DNA of 12,557 bases from Pseudomonadota bacterium. Lineage in GTDB: Bacteria; Pseudomonadota; Gammaproteobacteria; Steroidobacterales; Steroidobacteraceae. The notes beneath the pieces are model-generated. The model had not been told where the DNA came from. It worked only from the letters and a program-made list of their open reading frames with translations, and did not search any database. Shown in pieces: positions 7,765 through 12,557 of this stretch (position 1 is its first letter; the number at the start of each line of letters is the position of its first letter). A program made the position numbers and the translations under genes. The DNA is taken from contig QGUO01000054.1 in the NCBI GenBank assembly GCA_003242495.1, forward strand, positions 1 through 12,557, written 5' to 3'.

Positions 7765-8310
7765 TCATCGCTCCCAGGACATCATTCTGATGCGCGCCTT
7801 GGCTTGCGTCACGTACTTCTCGACCGTGTGGATGCTCAGCTTGAGCTTTTTGGCGACTTCCTCGTAGGAAAGTCCGTCCCGCTTGTGAGCGATCAACACG
7901 GCGGCATGCGTGGGCGGCAGCTTGGCGATGGCGCGTTCCAGCTGCTGCTGAAGATTCAATCGCTCGGCCAGATCGTCCGGCAATGCGTAGGTCGGCTCCT
8001 CGGCGCAGCGGTCCACCGCGTCGCTGTCGAAGACCAGGTGGTCGCGATCCGGCTGCGCATCGATGCGAAAATCCGCGACCACGTGCGCCGCAACACCATA
8101 TAGATACGCGAGCGGCTTGCGAATGCACTTCGATTCATCGTGGCGCAGGAGGCGGAGGTAGACCTCCTGCGCCACGTCATCCACGTCCTGTGCGCGATTG
8201 AGCCGTCGCAGGAGGTAACGGTGCAATTCGCGGCGGTAATGCCTGAAAGCCCAGACGCCGAACGTTGTATTTCTTCTATTAACATCCGAGTCATTCGCAT
8301 CGGCAGACAT
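7765..8310 (-). CDS. FecI-like ECF RNA polymerase sigma factor
   Basis: 181-residue group 4 (ECF) sigma factor that redirects RNA polymerase to specific promoters. Region 2 is at about residues 25-85 (ELHRYLLRRLNRAQDVDDVAQEVYLRLL, then KPLAYLYGVAAHVVADF). Region 4 is at about 122-176 (LERAIAKLPPTHAAVLIAHKRDGLSYEEVAKKL, then SIHTVEKYVTQAKARI), resembling the FecI/iron-starvation group. An in-frame GTG at 8331 exists, but the ATG at 8310 has AGAGGG six bases upstream and is preferred. It is followed by the truncated FecR-type gene. No TonB-dependent receptor or siderophore gene is in view, so the signal is unknown. An imperfect 9-bp inverted repeat lies 47-68 bp upstream of the start. Confidence 0.9.
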   Translation of the reverse strand: MSADANDSDVNRRNTTFGVWAFRHYRRELHRYLLRRLNRAQDVDDVAQEVYLRLLRHDESKCIRKPLAYLYGVAAHVVADFRIDAQPDRDHLVFDSDAVDRCAEEPTYALPDDLAERLNLQQQLERAIAKLPPTHAAVLIAHKRDGLSYEEVAKKLKLSIHTVEKYVTQAKARIRMMSWER

Positions 8311-8355
8311 CGGATTCCCTCTCCCAGACACAACCGCTGCACTGTTCTGTCCGCA

Positions 8356-8643
8356 TCACCACCGAATAGTCGGTAGTGTGCGCCGCCGATGGTCTTGGGA
8401 TCTGCGCGCTGCGCCACACGCGCCTGATGCAGAGCAGACCGGCATCAGGGCGCCCGGCGCCGCCTGCCGGGGCAATCGCTTTCGAGCCATGCACATCGCA
8501 CGAATGCGCTCGAGACAAGCAGGGAGTGACCGCATCGCCAGGGCCTCGTCGTTGCGCTGGATCACCTCATCCAATGCTGCAGCGTTCTGCAGGCGTGACC
8601 CATGGTGCCCTGGCAGGACGCTGCGCGCATTGGCATATCTCAA
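8356..8643 (-). CDS. Possible small gene just upstream of the ECF sigma factor
   Basis: A 95-codon frame starts at TTG (8643) with no Shine-Dalgarno and ends 45 bp before the sigma ATG on the same strand. The first half looks helical and protein-like (NAAALDEVIQRNDEALAM, LPACLERIRAMCMARKRLP); the end is Arg/Ala rich. A second frame on the same strand begins at ATG 8677 (MSELCSEYFDFFEICQ) and stops at 8567, so the true gene could be a frame-shifted combination, or neither may be real. I recognise no family. Confidence 0.25.
   Translation of the reverse strand: MRYANARSVLPGHHGSRLQNAAALDEVIQRNDEALAMRSLPACLERIRAMCMARKRLPRQAAPGALMPVCSASGACGAARRSQDHRRRTLPTIRW
8357..8378. repeat. Inverted repeat upstream of the ECF sigma gene
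   Basis: CACCACCGA (8357-8365) and TCGGTAGTG (8370-8378) pair in 8 of 9 positions around a 4-base centre. It lies 47-68 bp before the sigma start codon, where an operator would sit. It also covers the last codons of the weak 95-codon frame. Function is inferred. Confidence 0.45.
8420..8453. repeat. Strong hairpin upstream of the ECF sigma gene
   Basis: CCTGATGC (8423-8430) pairs perfectly with GCATCAGG (8442-8449) around an 11-base loop, and three further pairs (8420-8422 with 8451-8453) extend it past one bulged G. There is no T-run, so it is not a standard intrinsic terminator. It could be a structured leader of the leftward sigma transcript, or structure within the weak small ORF. Confidence 0.4.
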
Positions 8644-8828
8644 AGAAGTCGAAGTATTCAGAACAAAGTTCGCTCATGAGCCATTCCGCGCGATTCCGCT
8701 TCCGTGGGCCGCGTCCCGGAAACCGGCGCTGGACGCGTCGGCTGCGTTGAAAGAGAAAGGCCTGTGTGGCCAACGCACACCGTGCACCTGCGCCGACGCC
8801 CCCGGGTTGGACGCGGAGCCCGCGGCGG

Positions 8829-9005
8829 ATGATGTGCGGCGCTTGCGGCCGCTGCCGTCCGTCGGGGCTGCATGAGGTTCTCGTCCCCGGCTCCCGGCAG
8901 GGCGTGTCGCTTTGCGCGAGGTGTTCGCGTATGACCAGAGCCTCAACGCGTCTCGAGCGCATTCCTCGAGCGCATTGGCAACGCCGCATGGACGTGAGTG
9001 CATGA
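8829..9005 (+). CDS. Possible small zinc-ribbon-like protein
   Basis: 58-residue frame starting at tandem ATG codons (8829, 8832). It carries CGACGRC near the N-terminus and CARC 22 residues later, the spacing of two zinc knuckles, followed by a basic tail. A GGAG at 8815-8818 is ten bases upstream. Against it: cysteine codons arise easily in GC-rich DNA, G+C at third positions is only about 70 per cent, and I recognise no family. Confidence 0.3.
   Translation: MMCGACGRCRPSGLHEVLVPGSRQGVSLCARCSRMTRASTRLERIPRAHWQRRMDVSA
8952..8976. repeat. Short tandem repeat, two copies
   Basis: CTCGAGCGCATT occurs at 8952-8963 and again at 8965-8976, a 13-bp period with one intervening base. It lies inside the weak CxxC ORF, where 13 bp does not preserve the frame, which argues slightly against coding pressure there. 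Confidence 0.5.
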
Positions 9006-9057
9006 GCGTCGACCGCATAGGCGCTCTCCCGTGCCTGGCGTGATGCATGGCTCGAGC

Positions 9058-9110
9058 ATTACATCAATGAATGTATCATGAAAGATATACAGTATTAAAG
9101 TACTTCATCC
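9058..9110. promoter_or_regulatory. AT-rich island with inverted repeat
   Basis: A sharp drop in G+C in otherwise GC-rich DNA. It includes TACAT (9060-9064) and ATGTA (9071-9075) around six bases, and TATA-like runs near 9085-9100. No well-spaced -35/-10 pair could be chosen on either strand. It may be a promoter or protein-binding region, but the next credible start (9580) is 470 bp away. Confidence 0.3.
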
Positions 9111-9550
9111 TGTTTCATCGTCCCGTGGATGCCGCCAGGCGGTCTTCGCCCTCGCTCGATCCCGGAGCGGCGGAACATGGCGACGCCACGTTGCCGGCAA
9201 GGCGTGGCGGACCGCGGAGCAGGGGCCGCTCACGACGGCGAACGGCCAACGGCCGGGCAGGGTGAGCCGACCCGATCGTGTCGGGTGGTACGGAACCATC
9301 GGCGTGCGTCGTGAACCTGCGACAGTGGTCGCCCGTTGCCGGAATGCGGCGCTCACGAATCGCCGGACACGGCCTGCGCGCGCAATACCCGGGCACGGAA
9401 CTACCGACAAAATCGCGCGACAGGGGCCAAAGTCGGTAGAGGAGCGAGGTCGAGGTGCAGCGTTGCCCCGCCGGCCACAGACAGCGCTCCGCGGGCCTCC
9501 CTACCCTTCGACGGTCGAGGGCATCGTGGAAGCCAACCGTTCTGTGCTGC

Positions 9551-9565
9551 GCGGCCGATGGCCGC
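9551..9565 (+). promoter_or_regulatory. Hairpin touching the ribosome binding site of the free FecR-type gene
   Basis: GCGGCC (9551-9556) and GGCCGC (9560-9565) form a perfect 6-bp GC stem with a 3-base loop. The Shine-Dalgarno AGAGGG begins at the next base (9566-9571) and the ATG is 8 bases further on. The stem could affect ribosome access or mRNA stability; this is inference from position. Confidence 0.4.
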
Positions 9566-9579
9566 AGAGGGAAAAGTGC

Positions 9580-9858
9580 ATGGCAAACACGCTGCGCAAG
9601 GAAGACCTGCTGGAGGCGCAGCAGGCGGCCGACTGGCTATACCGGATGCGACAGGATCCGGACCTGCAAACGCGCGCGGAATTCGTCCGCTGGCTGCGTG
9701 CGTCGCCGAGCCACGTGCACGCCATGCTGATCGCCGACCTCGTGGATCACGAGCTCTGTTACATCGATCCTCAGCGGAAGATCGATCTGGGGATGCTGAT
9801 GGCGGCGGCACAGAGCAATGTCGTGCGCGTGGAAATCGAGGATGACGCTGCGGAGTGA
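9580..9858 (+). CDS. Stand-alone soluble FecR-type N-terminal (DUF4880-like) domain
   Basis: 92-residue protein with no membrane segment or signal peptide. It matches the DUF4880 cytoplasmic domain of FecR-type regulators: QQAADWLYRM (residues 14-23), EFVRWLRASPSHVHAMLIAD (34-53), KIDLGMLMAAAQ (67-78). It is clearly paralogous to the 128-residue protein encoded at 7362-7748, sharing EFVRWLR-x-S-x2-HV-x2-ML-x-A and DP-x4-IDL-x2-L with the same order and spacing, but it ends where the other continues to its membrane helix. The ATG has AGAGGG eight bases upstream; a longer in-frame start at 9262 has no family support. From work on FecR, soluble N-terminal fragments can switch on FecI without the inducer, so this protein may act as a free sigma co-activator or as an anti-sigma factor (inference). 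It is convergent with the GntR gene. Confidence 0.78.
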   Translation: MANTLRKEDLLEAQQAADWLYRMRQDPDLQTRAEFVRWLRASPSHVHAMLIADLVDHELCYIDPQRKIDLGMLMAAAQSNVVRVEIEDDAAE

Positions 9859-9906
9859 GCGGCCAGGGGAGGGGCTTTCCGAGCAAACCCGCGGTGGTTG
9901 GGGACG

Positions 9907-9932
9907 GTCCGGCTGGGGGGCCAGCACCGGAC
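9907..9932. repeat. Bulged hairpin between the convergent FecR-type and GntR genes
   Basis: GTCCGG-CTGG (9907-9916) pairs with CCAG-CA-CCGGAC (9921-9932) around a GGGG loop: ten base pairs with a two-base bulge. It begins 49 bp after the FecR-type stop. No T-run follows, so it may be a Rho-type or bidirectional mRNA end, or a REP-like palindrome given the RAYT gene nearby. Confidence 0.4.
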
Positions 9933-10025
9933 GCTCAATCAGCGGGGCTGCGCTGCCGGCGGGTGCGCCGTACAACGCCCCGGGGTGGCCGCAGCGTCTG
10001 CGGCGCATCGCAGGGGCTTCGTTGT

Positions 10026-10739
10026 CTACGGGGAGGGCCTCGCGTTGGTGAACGGCAGCAGCAACAGCTCGCGGTGAATCGCCTCGAGCGCAGAAATGCG
10101 CCGTTCGTGATACTTGCGCACCATTTCGACCAGCGCGCTGCGCTCATCCTCGTCGATCAACCGGCCGAGCGTCTGCAGCTCTTCCTGCAGTCCGTCCAGG
10201 GCGAATGATTCGGCGACACGTGCGTGATGAAGACGATCATTGAGATTGCAGATGATCGCAGCGATTTCCTCGTTGCCGTACTCGTTGGCGAGGCGCAGGA
10301 ACAGCATCGCGGTGACGTGCGCGATGTCCGTTTCCTTCATGCCGGTTGATGGGGCAACGGAGGCCGTGCCCGGTTGGTCCTGGTTGCGGATGACGCCGCC
10401 GCGACGTGCCTCTTCGAGCGCTGCATGCAGCAACGTATGATTCAGGAAGTACATGGCGTGCAGCTCGGCGGCCGACAGGGTTTTGGCCACGAAGCCCTTC
10501 TTGGGCACATACACGACCAGCTTCTCGGTCGCCAAACGGATCAAGGCCTCGCGCACGGGCGTGCCGCTGGTACCCAGCTCCTGCGCCAGCGCGTTGATGC
10601 GCAGCAACTGCCTGGGTGCCGGCGCCTGCGCAAGCAGGTACGCCTTGAGACGCCAATATGTCGAGTCCGGCGACCTCACCCTTCCTGCTTCCTGTCCTGC
10701 CGCGGTCGTGGACCGCTTCGTCCATAAGTCATCGGTCAT
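10026..10739 (-). CDS. GntR family transcriptional regulator with FCD-like C-terminal domain
   Basis: 237-residue DNA-binding regulator. The winged helix is at about residues 25-90 (STYWRLKAYLLAQ, RINALAQELGTSGTPVREALIRL, VYVPKKGFVAKTLSAAEL); GTPVREAL is the GntR recognition-helix signature. An all-helical FCD-like effector domain follows (LHAMYFLNHTLLHAAL, FLRLANEYGNEEIAAIICNLNDRL, VEMVRKYHERR). The conserved metal-ligand histidines usual in FCD domains appear mostly replaced (for example FLRLANE where FHRALAE is typical; EELQTL where EEHRAI is typical), so metal-dependent ligand binding may be lost. The ATG at 10739 is chosen because domain homology starts soon after it, but AGG directly abuts it and no proper Shine-Dalgarno is visible. 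In-frame ATGs at 10772 and 10886 are alternatives; the added segment is Arg-rich and looks non-coding. The ligand is unknown. Confidence 0.85.
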   Translation of the reverse strand: MTDDLWTKRSTTAAGQEAGRVRSPDSTYWRLKAYLLAQAPAPRQLLRINALAQELGTSGTPVREALIRLATEKLVVYVPKKGFVAKTLSAAELHAMYFLNHTLLHAALEEARRGGVIRNQDQPGTASVAPSTGMKETDIAHVTAMLFLRLANEYGNEEIAAIICNLNDRLHHARVAESFALDGLQEELQTLGRLIDEDERSALVEMVRKYHERRISALEAIHRELLLLPFTNARPSP

Positions 10740-11028
10740 CCTGTGAGCATCAGCGCCTCGGGGTTGAAGCATGCCCGTACCGAACGCACAGGCAAGAACC
10801 CGGACCGGACGGCTCAGGCGCAGGCCCGGTGCACAAGCCGGGGCCGAGCGGACGGTGCGCTCGCAGGGACGTGCTCGGTAAGACATCACTAGATTCCCCG
10901 GTGCAGGATTGTGCAGCAAAGCGCCAACGAGCGCACGAGGTGCGAACGGTTCCGTCGCCCCGGAACGCCTGCTCGTGGCGCGCATCCGCTCCCGGGCGCC
11001 TCGGCCCGGTTTCCGCCCGACCCTCGTA
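10740..11028. other. Spacer between the GntR and RAYT-type genes
   Basis: Apart from a possible N-terminal extension of the GntR protein, I see no gene. A perfect 6-bp inverted repeat with a 6-base loop (CCGGGC at 10992-10997, GCCCGG at 11004-11009) lies 20 bp beyond the transposase stop codon. It has TTT on the plus side only, so it is not a terminator for the leftward transposase gene. Confidence 0.5.
10992..11009. repeat. Inverted repeat just downstream of the RAYT-type gene
   Basis: CCGGGC and GCCCGG are separated by GCCTCG, a perfect stem. RAYT genes are often flanked by REP palindromes, so this could be one, but I cannot see enough copies in this window to show that it is repeated. Confidence 0.35.
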
Positions 11029-12009
11029 TCAGCCGGCCAATCCCGCCGCGTCGCCTTCGTTGAGCCGGCTGGCGATGCGGTAGGGGCCGGGTCGGCCGAG
11101 GGGGGTCAGGAAATGGAAGGCCTCGAGCTTGAACAGCTCCGGCCGGCTGGCCCGGTAGCGTCTGATGGCGACCGAGAGGGTCGAGGGATCCCGTCGCAGG
11201 TAGCGGGCAACCTCACTCAGCGACGCAACTCCCCGTTCGGTGGCATTCCAGGCGATCAGCGCTCTGGCGAGCGCGAGGTCACGGCGCCGCGAGCCCGACA
11301 GGAGGTACTGCCGGTCCACATCCAGGCTGCGGGTGACGCCTGCGACGATCTGGTGAAGCGACACGCGGCAGCAGGGCGGGCGCACCGGCCGCGGAAGTTG
11401 CGCCACGAAGTCCGGCGTGCCCAGGATGCCGGGGGTCTCGCGGTGGCCGCGCTGGAACAGCTCGGCGGCATAGGGTGCCGGCCGGACGGCCATGAGTGCC
11501 CGGTACGCGTGGCCGGATCTCCCGAGCAGGCGCCACACCTCGCGGGTATGCAGCCATGGCACGTCGGCTGCGCCTGAGTACGCGCGATGACTCGAGTAGC
11601 AATGATCGTCCGGGCTGTTCGCGAGTCCCTCCAGCACCGGAAGATGGTGCAGGTATTGCACCAATGGCAGCAGGTAGTGCGCCGGCTCGATGAGCACCGC
11701 CTGGTATCGCTGCCGAAAAAAGTGGCCGGACTCGCCCATGCGTTGCTGGGCGTCACGCGCATAGCGGCTCGTCAATCCCTGCATGAAGCGTCCGAGGGTC
11801 ACATCCTCGATACGCAACGCCAAGTGCAGCGCGTCGGGGGTCCAGCAATACGCATGCAGCCGCACGCCGGTTCGGTTCAACACGCCTTGAAGGAGACGCT
11901 CGAAAAGCTCGTAGTCTTCGGGCCGGGCGAAAACGGGTGTCTGCCTCCCTCCCCGCTGGATGACATAATACGTGCCTTCGGGGACGTGAATCCTTTGGCG
12001 ACGTGGCAT
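11029..12009 (-). CDS. RAYT-type (REP-associated tyrosine) transposase relative with DnaA-like C-terminal HTH
   Basis: 326-residue Y1_Tnp-family protein. RAYT enzymes are single-copy domesticated relatives of IS200/IS605 transposases that cleave REP DNA. The N-terminus shows PRRQRIHVPEGTYYVIQRGG and the EDYELFERLL helix. The family hallmark usually reading MPNHVHLL here reads TPDALHLA (residues 57-64), so the first His of the HUH metal site is Ala60 while His62 remains. The likely nucleophile Tyr119 is kept in QYLHHLPVLEGLANSP, followed by SSHRAYSG. Residues about 217-287 resemble DnaA domain IV: VSLHQIVAGVTRSL, RRRDLALARALIAW, SLSEVARYLRRDPSTLSVAI. Some Y1_Tnp-family proteins are known to carry such a domain. 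The ATG at 12009 has AAGGAG about nine bases upstream; the longer in-frame start at 12186 has no family support. Loss of one HUH His suggests impaired cleavage activity or a binding role. Confidence 0.85.
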   Translation of the reverse strand: MPRRQRIHVPEGTYYVIQRGGRQTPVFARPEDYELFERLLQGVLNRTGVRLHAYCWTPDALHLALRIEDVTLGRFMQGLTSRYARDAQQRMGESGHFFRQRYQAVLIEPAHYLLPLVQYLHHLPVLEGLANSPDDHCYSSHRAYSGAADVPWLHTREVWRLLGRSGHAYRALMAVRPAPYAAELFQRGHRETPGILGTPDFVAQLPRPVRPPCCRVSLHQIVAGVTRSLDVDRQYLLSGSRRRDLALARALIAWNATERGVASLSEVARYLRRDPSTLSVAIRRYRASRPELFKLEAFHFLTPLGRPGPYRIASRLNEGDAAGLAG

Positions 12010-12557
12010 GGCGGTGATCTCCTTGTCAATGCTCCTCCCGTATCGCCGGACTATAAGTGCTCGTTCCAATGCATTCAGCAATATATTCTGTCGGTAGGAA
12101 TAAGCCGATTCGGTGCCTGCCGACATGGCGACGCCTGCGCTGCCGGCCTCGCATGGCTGCCAGGGCGGGCGCGTGGTATCGCGCAAAGACCGTTACCGCC
12201 AGGCCGGAACTGCTCGGGTTCACGTATCAACCAATGCGCAGTGCGCGATGATCGAGCGCTGCGCTGCGATGGCGCGCTCGATGCGAACGAGAATCCGGTG
12301 CGCGTCGGCATCGAAGTGCTCACGGACGTCCTGCGCAGCGCCCGAGCGAGCATGTGCCGCGGGCACCGGCGCCGACACAGCAGCTCCACGGCTTGCGTCG
12401 CCGACGGCGCCTCGTCACGACGAACGCGATCAGGGGTGGAACGAGTCGCGCGGCGACGCGTCCTCCGCGCATTTGCCGTGCGCCGGGCGGACGGCACGCC
12501 GCGCCCGACCTCCCGCCGGCGTTCGCAGGGGGGGCGGCGGTCCATCCCGTGGACCCC
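12010..12557. other. Region upstream of the RAYT-type gene, no convincing gene
   Basis: An AT-rich patch at about 12045-12110 probably holds the transposase promoter (on the minus strand TATATT and TTATAG stretches are present, but no well-spaced -35). Further right, most frames are Arg/Ala-rich chance frames. One leftward frame (GTG 12378 to stop 12220, 52 codons) has a more protein-like end (VREHFDADAHRILVRIERAI, then AQRSIIAHCALVDT) but no recognisable family or Shine-Dalgarno; it may be a gene remnant. Confidence 0.4.

Larger units (their letters stand above)
8679..9579. other. Long spacer between the sigma module and the free FecR-type domain
   Basis: About 900 bp without a strong gene. 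It contains a weak CxxC small ORF (8829-9005), a tandem 13-bp repeat (8952-8976), an AT-rich island (about 9058-9110) and a hairpin directly before the ribosome binding site of the next gene (9551-9565). Other open frames here are Arg/Ala/Pro-rich and look like chance frames in GC-rich DNA. Confidence 0.5.

Noticed and set aside
8672..8681. 10-bp perfect palindrome GCTCATGAGC
   Set aside because: A single short palindrome with no spacing relation to a promoter; likely by chance.
9071..9265. 64-codon frame starting MYHERYTVLKYF in the AT-rich island
   Set aside because: No ribosome binding site, and the sequence turns into an Arg-rich chance frame after about 20 codons.
9262..9858. Longer 198-codon version of the soluble FecR-type protein
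   Set aside because: The extra 106 codons are Arg/Pro-rich with no family match, whereas the ATG at 9580 has a good Shine-Dalgarno and starts at the domain.
10740..10985. N-terminal extension of the GntR regulator
   Set aside because: The extension is Arg-rich and unlike GntR N-termini; the winged helix is complete from 10739. The start is still not certain.
1..12557. tRNA, rRNA or CRISPR array
   Set aside because: No cloverleaf, rRNA motif or regularly spaced repeat was seen on reading both strands, though I could not run a dedicated search.

Overview
The window is GC-rich (roughly two-thirds G+C by eye) chromosomal DNA from a Gram-negative bacterium. An AsmA-family gene close to mutY is an arrangement known from gammaproteobacteria, and the FecI/FecR-type sigma module, long multi-PAS kinase and RAYT-type transposase fit an environmental gammaproteobacterium (Nevskiales, Steroidobacterales or Xanthomonadales are guesses). 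The species cannot be named from the sequence.

Left part (1-6721), core-like. A membrane-anchored triple-PAS histidine kinase runs leftward off the window edge. It is divergent, across about 330 bp, from a rightward run: asmA-like envelope protein, exported SRPBCC/START-like protein, mutY (A/G mismatch adenine glycosylase). The 3' end of mutY overlaps a small convergent XRE-type HTH regulator by 44 bp; that regulator has repeat elements just ahead of its start.

Right part (about 6722-10740), accessory-like, with small genes and long spacers. A 76-residue unknown protein sits behind a good sigma70-type promoter carrying operator-like repeats. Facing it is a leftward pair: a FecI-like ECF sigma factor, then a short FecR-type protein that has only the cytoplasmic DUF4880 domain and one membrane helix, with no periplasmic sensor domain. 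About 1.2 kb away lies a second, paralogous FecR N-terminal domain as a free soluble 92-residue protein, followed by a convergent GntR-family regulator. No TonB-dependent receptor is visible. The 1.2 kb between the two FecR-like genes holds only weak small-ORF candidates (one with two CxxC pairs), several inverted repeats and an AT-rich island.

Far right (about 11029-12557). A RAYT-type (REP-associated tyrosine) transposase relative has a degenerate HUH motif and a C-terminal DnaA-domain-IV-like helix-turn-helix, followed upstream by about 550 bp with no convincing gene.

The most unusual part is the pair of receptorless minimal FecR-type proteins around an ECF sigma factor. My inference is a cytoplasmic or membrane-proximal sigma-control module that no longer uses classical ferric-citrate-type surface signalling.
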